A model generated the notes under the pieces. That model was not told the origin of the DNA and did not search any database. It worked only from the letters and a program-made list of their open reading frames with translations. From contig CP136069.1 in the NCBI GenBank assembly GCA_032622095.1, forward strand, positions 109,024,278-109,088,277: 64,000 bases of DNA, given 5' to 3'. How positions within the stretch are numbered: the first letter of the stretch is position 1; every line of letters begins with the position of its first letter. The DNA is from Siphonodentalium dalli (lineage: Eukaryota > Mollusca > Scaphopoda > Gadilida > Siphonodentaliidae). The position numbers and the translations under genes are program-made. Of this stretch, positions 22,390 to 34,076 are shown one piece after another.

Positions 22390-23460
22390 ATGTTGAATGT
22401 TGACATGGACATGTAGATGGGAACGAGTCATTTTGGGGTCATTCGGCCAAAAAATATGGCCGCCGTCAGCCATCTTGGATTTTACTCTTTGCATCTCTAA
22501 ATATTTTCGCGTGGGCTACAGGTCGTATCTTTGGTCGGATCTTTATGAAATTTGTCATGAATGTTGACATTTACATGTAGATGGGAACGAGTCATTTTAG
22601 GATCATTCGGCCAAAAAACATGGCTGCTGGTGGCCATCTTGGATTTTACTCTTTGCATTACTAATTCCTTTGACACATCCTACAGACCACATCTCTGATC
22701 CTATCATCACCAAACTTCATATGAATCATCGGGGTGACCTCTAGATGGGAAACAAGTCATTTTGGGGTCATTTGGCCAAAAAACATGGCCGCTGTCAGCC
22801 ATCTTGGATTTTACTCTTTGCTTTTACTAAATACTTTCATGAATGTCTACATTTACATGTAGATGGGAACGAGTCATTTTAGGATCATTCGGCCAAAAAA
22901 CATGGCCGCTAGTGGCCATCTTGGATTTTACTCTTTGCATCACTAATTCCTTTGACACATCCCACAGACCACATCTCTAATCCGATCATCACCAAACTTC
23001 ATATTCATCATTGGGGTGATCCCTTGTTGGGCACGAATCATTTTGGGGTAATTCGGTCAAAAAACATAGCCGCTGATGGCCATCTTGGATTTCAAAATTG
23101 AATCCATTGGCGCGGGCTACAGGCCGTATTGTTTGTCTGATCATCATAAAATTTGTCATGAATGTTGACATTTACATGTAGATGGGGACGAGTCATTTTA
23201 GGATCAATCGGGCAAAAAACATGGCCGCTGGCAGCCATCTTAGATTTTACTCTTTGCATGACTAAATCCTTTAACACATCCTACAGACCACATCCCTGAT
23301 CCGATCATCACCAAACTTCATATGGATCTTCGGGGTGACCTAGATTGGAACGAGTCATTTTGGGGTCATTTGGCCAAAAAACATGACCGCCGGCAGCCAT
23401 ATAGCCATATTGGATTTTACTCTTTGCATCACTAAATACTTTGACACACCCTACATACCC
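22390..23460 (+). repeat. Satellite array (plus orientation), 3' truncated
   Basis: About six to seven monomers of the ~164-bp family, mixing standard and long-form variants. The array is cut off inside a monomer (after CACCCTACATACCC) by the foldback arm starting at 23461. Confidence 0.75.
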
Positions 23461-23826
23461 CGCTGGACAAAACAAGTGTCCACTTAACCGCGGTGCGGTT
23501 TGCGTTGCCACTGCGGCCGAACTGCAACTACACCGCGGCTCCACCGGCTGACTGCAGTTCGGCCGCGGTGTAGTTGCCGTTCGGCCGCAGTGTAGTTGCC
23601 ATTCAGCTGCGGTGTACTTGCCGTTCGGCCGCGGTGTACTTGCCGTTCGGCCGCGGTGTACTTGCCGTTCGGCCGCGGTGTACTTGCCGTTCTTGGAATG
23701 TTGTTGAAAAGAGGGCACCATAAATGAGGCTTGATTGAGGCCATTGTCTAAATACCGTCCGCCAGACGATCTATTATATGTTTGAGGGCTAATCTGTCTG
23801 GTGACATTAAGGTGTGATAATCAAAG
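23461..23826. repeat. Foldback family 1, left arm with six 22-bp subrepeats
   Basis: It starts with a 42-bp terminal segment (CGCTGGACAAAACAAGTG ...) that is perfectly inverted at 29112-29153. Six contiguous 22-bp units (23557-23688) contain CGGCCGCGGTGTACTTGCC. The first is also mirrored by an inverted unit at 23513-23545, so the arm can fold on itself. The inner part (to 23826, GGTGTGATAATC) is inverted at 28778-28910. The paired arms bracket 5.7 kb. Arms of short tandem subrepeats are the defining feature of foldback elements. Confidence 0.75.
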
Positions 23827-24053
23827 TAGTCAACGTCCCACCAGTAAACTGTCATAAAATCAAGGTGTCATAATCCACCCTGATTAGAAAACGCCCCCGA
23901 TCTTAATTATTAGGCGACACGGAAGTGTGATGTTGCCGACAACAGACTCCATCTAGATTTGGCAGCACGTGTCTTTTTGAGAAATAAGCATTGGAATGCC
24001 GTGCACGCGTAGCAGACTCATCATTAGAGAATTGAATCACCATCCTGTCATTT

Positions 24054-24460
24054 AGGGAGCGTCTCAAAAGTCTTTGCGGAATTCCGAAAGTATTTTCCAA
24101 AACAAATGACGTTATGAACACTTTGCGGAAAACTGTTTGCGGATATTTTTCGGTAATTACGTTCCTTCTTTCGGAAAATAGCGCTAAGGTTTGCGGAAAA
24201 AAAGACGACGTTTGCGGATTTTTTTCGGAATACGTCAGACGTTTTCGGAATTTGCGGAAATAATTGCGGAATTCAACCCAACGTTATCGGAATTTTAGTT
24301 TCCTCTTTCGGAATTTGCGGAAATAATTGCGGAATTCACCCCAACGTTATCGGAATTTTAGTTTCCTCTTTCGGAATTTGCGGAAATAATTGCGGAATTC
24401 ACCCTAACGTTATCGGAATTTGAATGCATGCGGACCTCGTTCCGGAAAATTTGTGGAATA
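24054..24460. repeat. Foldback family 2, left arm (GCGGAA-rich, 63-bp tandem)
   Basis: The terminal 27 bp (24054-24080, with GGGAGCGTCTCAAAAGTC) are perfectly inverted at 30491-30517. The arm is built of TTTGCGGAA and CGTTATCGGAA motifs and includes three copies of a 63-bp unit starting at 24244, 24307 and 24370. A TTAA lies outside the right arm and TTTA outside the left, possibly a decayed TTAA duplication. Confidence 0.7.
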
Positions 24461-26035
24461 TATTCATGGGTGTCGGGCCGGTAAAATCGTAAACATCACC
24501 GCATACTAGAGTATATAGGTCTATTGCTATTGGGTTCGTTTATTTATTAGGTTTACAGTGTTTATTAACTTAATAAAAACAATACAGCAATTAAAACACT
24601 TTTCCTTGACGAATCTTGGTATGGCTTCATCAAGCATTCATTGCCACAGCTATCTAGTCAAAACGTGTTTTAATTCACAAGCACGAATCATGTATATATA
24701 TGGCATGCAGGGAGTGAGTACCGGTACCCTATATAAACCTCCTGACATGTACTCATATATATTTGACACGAGAGTGCGCAATTATCGCTACATGTATAAC
24801 AAGTTCCATGACACTGGAAAAGTTCACGGCTGACCTAGTTAATTATAGCAATGATGTCAGTTTGACACTGTTTGCAATGTCAACACTGTCCTCCCCATTG
24901 AAGTCCGTGCAATGCGTGTAGGCCTAATGACTTCTTTCATTAATAGTCGCATTGCGATTGGTTAGACAACAAACAAACACCGACGTCAATCATAGTATTT
25001 CAGGTATTGTTCCCACCGGCCTCTATCTCAGTCTGAATGGAGTTACCACTGATTGGTTAAATCGAGCTCTGCCCACGCAAAGTGCATGTCTTTTGTGGAT
25101 TCCGTTTTCGTTAGCTAACGACCAGAATATGCGATGAGGTGTGACTGCATGCATCCTTTATATTTCACTTAAATATATGATATATGTTGCCTATTGTGGA
25201 CCCCCCCCCCCCAACTTTTCGCAAGTAGGGGAACCTAATACAGTCGTAATAGTATATAATACTGCCAATTTTCGAATCTAGTTATCGCCATAGAATGACA
25301 TATTTTTTTTATCTTCCGAAACACTTATTTGCATATTACATTTTAGATACATTAGGTCCCGGCTTTAATTCGGCTTTACTCCTAACAATTTAATAAAGAG
25401 CGTTCCGTAGTTTTTTCATGAATCCTGATGGATAGTAAAAATTAAAAGAGCGCAGGAAATTTCGATACAAATCTCCAGTGCAAAGGTTATACGCGAAGCA
25501 GTCATATTTAACTGACAAGTGTACACGTGCATTATTAATGCCTATATGGGCTACTAGTTATAAGTAGCTGTAAATGAATGTTGTTTTCTTTAATACGGCT
25601 ACACTTGATTTTTTTTTAATTGAAAAATAGACCCAACATTCTATAAATGTATCTTCAGCCAGATAAATACGTATTGTTCCCAATACTGCATTATTAAGTC
25701 ACACCCAACTATATTTGCAACTGTAACGTTTACTCAGGCGATTTGCATTGGAAGACATGTCCATTCAAATTAATCCGACCACTTTTTTTCTGGACATGTT
25801 GTGTGAATTCAACTGCGAAAATTAATGTGACCTTCAATTAATAATTCCGTCAGAAACGGCATGGGTAGAAATTAAGTACAAATCTCAGTATAAGCAGGTC
25901 ATACACTGACACACTTGGGTATCTTTGACAAGACAATAAAGATTACCAATGTGGTCAGTTGATGACCTATATCATATTATTCATATATTTATATCATTAA
26001 GAGGTAAACCTATTACATGCCCATTTACAGTAGTA
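24461..26035. other. Interior of foldback cluster, no recognised feature
   Basis: Low-repeat sequence with a C-run at 25201-25212. No exon-like or transposase-like frame was recognised; the longest frames (about 90 codons) have no family resemblance that I can name. Confidence 0.35.
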
Positions 26036-26320
26036 ATCTTACGAACATTGCCACAAAAAAGTGAATAAAACCCCTGATTGGGAACTTGTTAATCGCCGTT
26101 ATTTTTGCGCGCATCTGTATCTCTCAAATGCCAGGTGCACACGTCAGCACGAGGACTGTGTAGCAATGAACATGGTTTGCTACATCGTATACCGTTGTTT
26201 GAGTGAACATGATTGTATGTCACTTTCTCTGCGATATTCTCATTCAAGTTTAATCAAAAGTCCACTGGCACGATGCCCCGCGACTTTGTCTTTATAGTAA
26301 CTATTGAAAAGATTTGAACA
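26036..26320. repeat. Inverted segment c (partner 30795-31096)
   Basis: About 280 bp, including CAAATGCCAGGTGCAC and ATCGCCGTTA, matches the reverse complement of 30795-31096 at roughly 80% by eye. In the partner this segment is directly followed by the sequence homologous to 28567-28745; here the two are separated by a LINE, a Mutator-like element and a small foldback element. Confidence 0.65.
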
Positions 26321-26503
26321 CACATTCAAGAATGGTGGTCAACAATGCTCAATTTCACCAATTCCCATAATACACCGCGCGCTGGGTGCCGGGTTCCGGT
26401 TTACGCTGTACAAGCAGATTCGCATTTTGCAGGATTATAAAGTCAAATTTGAACGAGAGAATTACCTATATCCCCTGATGATAATAGAGCAGTTCACAAT
26501 AAT

Positions 26504-26638
26504 TTAGCTTTCCGCACTAGAAACCACAAACTGCCAAAAAGAACTCGGCGCTTGGACGAATAGGCCTACGGATTATTCGGACAGAATCTGCACTCTCTGT
26601 AATCTCGAAATCGGCGATGAATACCACGTGGTACTGAA
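26504..26638 (+). pseudogene. LINE ORF2 C-terminal fragment, part 1 (zinc-knuckle region)
   Basis: The translation shows FRTRNHKLP and, in another frame after a frameshift, RICTLCNLEIGDEYHVVLN. This is the FRxxNHxLPxExGR ... ERxCxxC ... GDExHxxxxC pattern found downstream of the reverse transcriptase in many animal non-LTR retrotransposons. It stops where a Mutator-like element enters and continues at 28004. Confidence 0.65.
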
Positions 26639-28003
26639 TAGTCCAAGTCTTCTTGTACTAAAACCAGCTAAGATATTGGGATGGCGATTTGCTGTTTTTG
26701 GTCCAAGCCCGCTTGAATACCAATCCTATCACACGAGTTACGCCCACGATCTGTGGCGGGAATCTGTGGTGTATTTTACTCGATTTACCTAATGAATCAA
26801 TACATGATGCTATATACATCGGAAAGAGAGACATCTTATGGTCATAATGGTGTATAATAATCTAACTTTCATGTTAAATTACGCATAGAATATTCCGGTT
26901 GATTGTCACCAACATCGCTGTTTTTTCTGTTTGTTTACTTAACTGAAAGCCGAACTCAGGTTCCGAAGAACTTCGGCATTGTCCGGTGTTTGTTCTGAGT
27001 ATTCTAGTTTCCGTTTCTATATATAGCGCGGGGTTTTCCGAACAAAATAGCGAAACCCGATCGCCGCAAAGTCCAGTTTCCAATGTGCTTTGAGAACAAT
27101 TCCCGCACTAAAAACTTAATGACATAATGGAGGATCAGAAAGGTAGTTTTGTTGACAATTTTAGCAAGCAACTTGTCAAAATTGGAGCAAATTAGAACTC
27201 TTGTGTCTGACTTGCCATGCGTGTGATTTTCATCCATGTGCATTTTGACTTTTGTGTTGATAAAATAATCGGAGAACCGAATCACACAGTTTCGAAATAT
27301 AGTTCTTCCGTTTTAGTGGGACTTTTCAAACTTAAGGTTAAAAATTTATACAAATTTTGTTTGATTTTTTGTGTGCTTAACAAGAGCAGTATATTGCTCT
27401 GTTCGCTTAGTATATATCTTAATTTCGCTGAAGTCCACCAAATGTGGGAAATGTAGCACCATATTATTTATTCTAATGGTCGTTGTGTTTACACTGTTTT
27501 AAACTTTGAGAGGGTTGTAATTCCCCGTAATTTATTTAATGTATTACATTTATATCTTCAATGTTTAATTAATCTATTTATTTTTTATTTATTGACACAC
27601 ATAATTACGATTACAATGGAGAATTCATCGTAATTTGCGTGGTCAGTCGAAAATCTACGGAATATTTTCAACGGAAAATGCCGAACACAGTTCGCGAGGT
27701 CAACTGAGTTCGCATACTTTTAAAAATTTGTAAACATTGCGGTAAATGTCTCTTTTCGCATTAAATTACCGCTTTCAATTCACAACTGATGTGGGTTTCA
27801 GATCAAATAGCATGTCTTCTGTGGAAAATATCCGTTTATTGTCGCAATTGTGATATTTTATTTCATATAATTGTGGTTTTATTTGAGCGGGTCACAAACG
27901 CTTAAGTCGTGTCATAAGAATGCATGGGCCTGGAACTCGGACTAAAGACCGGCACCTCCATCCCAATATCTTAGCCGGTTTTAGTTCGAGAAGACTTGGA
28001 CTA
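26639..28003. mobile_element. Mutator-like TIR element, 1365 bp, inserted in a LINE
   Basis: Terminal inverted repeats of ~46 bp start TAGTCCAAGTCTTCT at both ends, with only a few mismatches, and include CTAAGATATTGGGATGG. A perfect 9-bp target duplication, GGTACTGAA, is at 26630-26638 and 28004-28012. Removing the element and one copy restores a continuous LINE frame across the junction. A 9-bp duplication with TIRs fits Mutator-like elements. The interior has no recognised transposase; minus-strand 27004-27285 is open for 93 codons but unrecognised. Confidence 0.8.
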
Positions 28004-28195
28004 GGTACTGAATTGTAGGGAACTTAGCAAACTAAGAATAAAATATCTGAAACCCGACTTCTATCAGAGACCAAACACTTATAATTAGCCGCTCTATTTA
28101 ACTCCCTAAATCATATATATTGTATTTATGTATACAACTCTTCTGTAATGTCTATAATTGACGACCAGAATAAACTTAATTGAATTGAATAGCCA
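28004..28195 (+). pseudogene. LINE ORF2 C-terminal fragment, part 2, with 3' tail
   Basis: The frame resumes as CRELSKLRIKYLKPDFYQRPN, the conserved CPxxxxxRxxYIKxxYxxRPN end of the same LINE C-terminal domain. It is then interrupted by stops. The segment ends in AATAAACTTAATTGAATTGAAT-like tandem TTGAAT, a typical short-repeat LINE 3' tail, so this is a 5'-truncated insertion. Confidence 0.65.
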
Positions 28196-28556
28196 TGACA
28201 ACTCTGTTAGCCGGGACAACTTGGTCCATGTAACAGCATAGATGAAGGAAGGATTTTTAGTCTATGCTAACAGCGAGTCATCCCGGCTAGATATGGAACG
28301 TTACACGATTCGTTGTTACTTTCATGACGTCAGCCAATAGAATGTTCGCGTCATGTGAGTGACGTCTAATGACCACCCACATTACGCCGTGACTCAGTGA
28401 TTGACAGCTAGTTTTGTGCACGTCAACCGAGTTGTCCCGGTTGACCGAGTTGTCTCGACTCATTTAACAGCGCGACCGAGTTGTCCTAGCAGACCGAGTT
28501 GTCCTGGCAGACCGAGTTGACTCGGCTAGCCGAGTTGTCCCGGCTCATGTAACAAG
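28196..28556. mobile_element. Small foldback family 4 with CCGAGTTGTC subrepeats
   Basis: The left end (28198-28232) carries ACAACTCTG, GCCGGGACAACTTGG and CATGTAAC. The right end (28430-28556) has at least five copies of CCGAGTTGTC, separated by 10-25 bp, ending GTCCCGGCTCATGTAAC. The ends are inverted relative to each other. It sits immediately after the LINE tail. Confidence 0.6.
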
Positions 28557-28566
28557 CCCCTTTGGT

Positions 28567-28745
28567 TCATAAAATGTTCGCGAGCGAAACATACCTTACC
28601 ACGCACAAACGCTCTTTATTTTTTATTGTGAAGAAAATTCTGGCTGGCAGTAAATTCCAAAAGGAGGCCCACATGGACCGATGTAGTCAATGTAATTTCA
28701 AACCAAATAATTATAGTTTAAATTAGTGTAATTTAATTTAGTATA
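28567..28745. repeat. Inverted segment e (partner 30590-30794)
   Basis: The reverse complement of 30590-30794 matches here, including CACGCACAAACGCTCTTTAT, AAGAAAATTCTGGC and CAGTAAATTCCAAAAGGAGG. Confidence 0.65.
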
Positions 28746-28777
28746 CCGGTAGGACGTCGACTATATACTTATAAGAT

Positions 28778-29153
28778 TATCACACCTTGTCGCCTGACGT
28801 AGCCTGACGTAGCAGATCGCCAACACACTGAATAGATCGTCTGGCTAAACAATGGGCTCAATCAAACCACATTTATAGTGCCCTCTTTGTGTTTTTCAAC
28901 ACATTCTAAAAACGGCAAGTACACTGTGACCGAAAGGCAAGTATACCGCGGGGCGAACGGCAAGTATACCGCGGTCGAACGGCAAGTATACCGCGGCCGG
29001 ACGGCAAGTATAGGCCTACATCGCGGCCGAACGGCAATTAAACCGCGGAACATTAACTGCAGTTAGCCGGTGTGGCCGCGATGTTGTTGCAGTTCGGCCG
29101 CGGTGGAAACACAAACCGCACCGCGGTTAAGTGGACACTTGTTTTGTCCAGCG
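28778..29153. repeat. Foldback family 1, right arm
   Basis: Inverted copy of 23461-23826. About five subrepeats (AACGGCAAGTATACCGCGG, 22-23 bp) run from 28911 to ~29060, followed by the perfect 42-bp terminal segment ending TTGTTTTGTCCAGCG at 29153. The subrepeats are more diverged than in the left arm. Confidence 0.72.
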
Positions 29154-30189
29154 TGGTAGCTAATTGCTTGTTATGGAAATCCCTCATTTATATAGGTGAG
29201 AAGCACCCCAGTATATTGGGTATATAAACGATAATAGTAAAACTATTCTGATAAAACTATCGTAATGATAGAAGAGTTTATAAAACTGTGGATACAGTGT
29301 GTTGAATGATCATATTAAAATATAGCACGTTTGTTTGTTGATTCGAGCAATTATATTTACAGTGCTGATTAACAATCCCTTTAATGCCTTGTGTGTCAGG
29401 TTCCTGTTTGTGATGCGTCTTGTCTCGAGATTTAATTGCGACGTGACGATTTGCAGAAGTATATTTCGCCGGAACAATTTTCCGGACACTTCGCCGAGAT
29501 TTGGGACAGTTCGCCGGAAACTGACGACAACTTCACCGAAGGTCGGGACTATTCGCCGTAATTTAAGACATTTCGCCGAGATATACGACTTTTCGCCGGA
29601 ATAGACGACTGTTAAAAAAATCGCCGAAATAAATTTACTTATATGTGGGTGTATTGTGGGACAATTGAAAATTTCTGACATTTATTGCATTATTGTGCGC
29701 ATACACAGTTTTATGACAAGCAATAGCCTACACGACTATCCATCTTGGGTGGATATGGTAAATGTTGTAAAGCCAGTGATATATATGGATACCATATGAA
29801 AGTCGCTAAAACAACCTAGTTACTATACGGATCACCACCGCTAAAACAACATAGGCCTATAGGCTACTTACTTTTCGGATCACCAATGGCTTCGGGTGAA
29901 TTGTAATATGAACACACCTCAGGTAACAGTATTGTCGGTAAAACACAAATGATGGTAATAATCACACGTGCCAGGAAGGAAGCCCGAAGTTTGTTTTCAT
30001 AGTACCTATGTCAAACAGTCTTCACTAATGACTAATTAGCAGTTCGCAGGATTATAATACCTGTGTCAATCATTCTTCACTAATGACTAATTACGGGATT
30101 ATAATATTCCGCCGAACTGTCACTCCGTCGAAAATGACTTTCGGCGAAATGTCCATTCTGGCGAAATTTACTTCCGACGAGGAGTCCAG
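29154..30189. repeat. Foldback family 3: inverted TTCGCCGA subrepeat blocks
   Basis: 29455-29620 contains about seven TTCGCCG(A/G/T) motifs at ~20-bp spacing. 30105-30185 contains the complementary motif (TTTCGGCGAAATG, CTGGCGAAATTTAC). Between them are two small direct repeats (CTTCACTAATGACTAATTA at 30010 and 30069; a CTAAAACAAC..CGGATCACCA block at 29807 and 29842). Confidence 0.55.
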
Positions 30190-30517
30190 TCCCCAATCAT
30201 GAATTTTCAACGTTTTCGGAAAGTTACTTTTCGCAATGTCGACGTTACGGACTTTGGGGAAAATAGCGGAATGTTTGCGGAATTCTTTATTTGACGTTTC
30301 GGTAATTTTTGCGGAAAACTCAATTTAACGTTTCGGTAATTTTTGCGGAAAACTCATGGCGTTTGCGGAAATCTTTATGTAACGTTTCGGTAATTTTGCG
30401 GAAAACTCATGGCGTTTTTCGGAACATTTGCGGAAAAATTCAGACAATAGCGTTGCGGAAATCTCGACGTTTCGGAAAATATTTGCGGATTCCGCAAAGA
30501 CTTTTGAGACGCTCCCT
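30190..30517. repeat. Foldback family 2, right arm
   Basis: GCGGAA-type subrepeats (TTTCGGTAATTTTTGCGG, GCGGAAAACTCATGGCG) end in the 27-bp perfect inverted terminus 30491-30517. It lies outside the family 1 right arm, although its partner lies inside the family 1 left arm. Confidence 0.7.
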
Positions 30518-30589
30518 TAAGACTGATTATAATTTATAAATATTTGTTATTGTGATGTTGTTTTCTCTTGTTCAAATATATTTTTTTTA

Positions 30590-31096
30590 CATTAATTTAA
30601 ACTATATATTATTTGGTTTGAATTATATACTGACTACATCCACCCATGTGGACCTCCTTTTGGAATTTACTGCCGTCCATTGAATGTATCAAAATCTGTG
30701 CCAGAATTTTCTTCAGAATGAACAATAAAGAGCGTTTGTGCGTGATAAGGTATTTTTCGCCTGCGAAGATTTTATGCACCTAAATATTCAAATCCTATCA
30801 ACACCGTAGTTACTTTAAAGACAAGACCGCGGCAGCATGCCAGTTGACCTTTGATAAAACTTGAAAGGGAATATCGAGGAGAAAGTGACATGTCACAATC
30901 ATGTTAACTCAAACAGTTACGATATAACCAATGACGATTGCTACAGTCCTCGCGCCCAATTTCTGAATAATGCTGACGTAATTGTAATTGTAATTCGCGT
31001 GCACCTGGCATTTGAGATATACAGATGTGCGCAAAATTAACGGCGATTATCAACCTCCCAATAAATTTTAGGGTTTCACTCACTTTTTTGTGGCAA
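30590..31096. repeat. Inverted segments e' and c' in direct continuity
   Basis: Reverse complement of 28567-28745 followed by 26036-26320. Their continuity here shows that in the other copy they were split by later insertions. 31097-32437 contains no gene or repeat I recognise. Confidence 0.6.
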
Positions 31097-32437
31097 TATA
31101 CGTAAACAATACTTTATAATGGATATATAACAAAATAAAAATTTAATGATGCATGCATGGTTTATACATCTATTGAATAAAAGAGACCACGTGGTTCGTT
31201 TATGTGGATTTGCAATAGATCGGATATGGGAGATCATGGGATGATTAGAATTGTGCTAAATTAATAGGCTTTCCGGGAAACGTGACGGCACCACAATGCA
31301 TCACTTCAACGAAACGGGAATATCTGAGAATGTACTTCTGTTGCGAAAACAAAAGTATCGTGGTTCTCCGTTTTTTTCATTCGCATATACGGCGCCGCTG
31401 TGTATTCCAATGTTTATTTATTTACGAAACTCTATTTCTCTTTCACCCTTGAATGAAGTAATTACAGTAAGCATGTTTGTTGAGATACTATACTTGTCAA
31501 TATATGTCATAGCTGTCCAAATTCCTACATAAATTATACCAGCAATATATAGACCCATGCATGCATGACGTATTGACCGCTTGGTTGTTTGTGCACGCGA
31601 GGTTTTCCCCGAATTATCTGCATTTTCTGATCAGGGCTAGCGGTTTTCATAACTTGTCAACATGACAATTTTTATTTGAATATGATGACTAAAATGTTAT
31701 CTATAGGAATGTTGGTATAGAGTATACAATAAATGGTGTATTTTCAATAATAAAACGGAAAAATTAAATGAATTGAAAAGCATACCGCCCGCCCCTAATT
31801 TCGGGGGTGTCCGTTCGGGGAAACGTGTGCATTATTCCTTTTGACCTTATACACGTGTCCCATCACAATTCTAACAAATTTTTCAACACACATTGTTTGT
31901 GTAATCTTTATTCAGTCTATCCTCGGGTGGAAAATACCATGCAATTATAGAGCAAAGCGTAAAATGTCGCGTATTTCCAGTTTCTGACGCTGGCAGTTAA
32001 TTTTCACTTGGCACTGGATTTGCCACATATATGGATTGAGAATATTACACTTTTATTCAATATGCTCATTTGACCATATTTTTTTTTTAAATAATAGAAA
32101 AACATGGGACTAATTTTATTTACTTATTCTTGGTTATGGTGTCAAAGCATACCACATTAATTTTAGAACAAAATATCGGTAAGCTCCTCCCACAGCCAAC
32201 CAATTAAAGCAGAGAATAAAATCTCACAATCTAATCCTGGATGATCGACAGGTGTATTTCGACGTGATAGCATGCACGGGATCGACGCATGACTTAAATT
32301 TTTTTTTATATTTGACAACAAAGTTCCATTAAAATCTTCGTTAGATCGTTGAAACAGTGGGGTTAAATATAAATGTGATTCGTCATAATGACCTTAAAGC
32401 CGATATTATGTACGGATTTAAATTTCCTTTAATTAAA

Positions 32438-34076
32438 TTTTGGGGTCATTCGGCCAAAAAATATGGCCGCCAGCAGCCATCTTGGATTTTACTCTTTGTA
32501 TGACTAAATCCTTTAGCAATGGCTACAGGTCGTACCTTTAGTCTGATCATCATAAAATTTGTCATGGCTGTTGAAATTGGAATGTAAATGGGAACGAGTC
32601 ATTTTGGGGTCATTCGGACAAAAAACATGGCCGCCAGCGGCCATCATGGATTTCAAAATTTAATCCATTAGCACGGGCCACAGGTCGTACTGTTCGTCTG
32701 ATCATCATGAAATTTGTCATGGATGATAATATTGACATGTAGATGGGAACGACTCATTTTGGGGTCAATTCGGCCGAAAACATGGCCGCCAGCAGCAATC
32801 TTGGATTTTACTCTTTGTATGACTGAATTCTTTAGCACGGGCTACATGTCGTACCTTCAGTCTGATCATCATAAAATTTGTCATGAATGTTAATAATGAC
32901 ATGTAGATGAGAACGAGTCATTTTGGGGTCATTCGGCCAAAAAACATGGCCGCCAGCAGCCATCTTGGATTTTACTCTTTGTATGACTAAATTCTTTAGC
33001 ATGGGCTACAGGTCGTACCTTTAGTCTGATCATCATAAAATTTGTCATGAATGTTAATAATGACATGTAGATGAGAACGAGTCATTTTGGGGTCATTCGG
33101 CCAAAAAACAGCAGCCAGCAGCCATCTTGGATTTTACTTTTCTCTTCATGTCTACTTTCATTTTTAAAATGTCCAGGTCTTCTGAGAAAAAGTTGTTTGA
33201 GTCAGGGTTTGGGGGGGGGAAGATGTCCAGGTCAGGATATCTCCCCCCCCCCCCCCCCACCCAGCACCTGCATGACAAAAACATTATCTTATGGTTTTAT
33301 CGCTTATTTTGCTTTATATACTCATGAAACAGCGAGAAATTAACTTTTTCCGAGATAAAGTCATGGCTGTTGACATTGAAATGTAGATGGGAACGAGTCA
33401 TTTTGGGTCATTTGGCCAAAAAACATGGCCGCTGGCGGCCATCTTGGATTTCAAAATTAAATCCATTGGCGCGTACAGGTCGTACTATTCGTCTGATCAT
33501 CATGAAATTTGTCATGGATGTTAATATTGACATGTGAATGGGAACGAGTCAGTTTGGGGTCGTTCGGCCCAAAAAACATGGCCGCCAGCAGCCATCTTGG
33601 ATTTTACTCTTTGCATGACTAAATCCTTTGGCACGGGCTACAGGTCGTAGCTTTGGTCGGATCTTCATGAAATTATTTGTCATGGATGTTAACAATGACA
33701 TGTAGATGGGAACGAGTCATTTTGGGGTCATTCGGCCAAAAAACATGGCCGCCAGCAGCCATCTTGGATTTTACTCTTTGCATGACTAAATCCTTTGGCG
33801 TGGGCTACATGTAGATGGGAACTAGTCATTTTGGGGATGTTTGGCCAAAAAACATGGCCACCAGCGGACATCTTGGATTTCAAAATTCAATCCATTAGCA
33901 CGGGCTACATCCCTGATCCGATCATCATGGAACTTGTCATTAATGTTGATATTGACATGTTCATCTTGTCTTACTTAGACATTTCAATTAACACCTTTCC
34001 TATTCCTCCATTTACTGTCAACCATTAAATTATTCCCCTACCTAAGTTGAGCTACAGTGTCATTGACACTTTCATT
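32438..34076 (+). mobile_element. Pearl/Helentron-like satellite element (plus), inserted into gypsy remnant
   Basis: Standard ~164-bp monomers are interrupted at 33140-33360 by an unrelated insert with a G-run (33211-33219) and a C-run (33241-33258). The 3' module (GTTGAGCTACAGTGTCATTG ...) ends at 34076, directly abutting the gypsy RT fragment. No 5' TTTTTAGCTC tip is present at 32438, so the 5' end is missing. Confidence 0.7.

Noticed and set aside
23557-23688. Regular short repeats that could suggest a CRISPR array
   Set aside because: The units are contiguous without unique spacers, the genome is eukaryotic and no cas genes exist.
23308-23744. Arg/Pro/Thr-rich open frames of 86-137 codons on the minus strand
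   Set aside because: They are translations of the 22-bp foldback subrepeat, which cycles through frames every 66 bp; no start context or family similarity.
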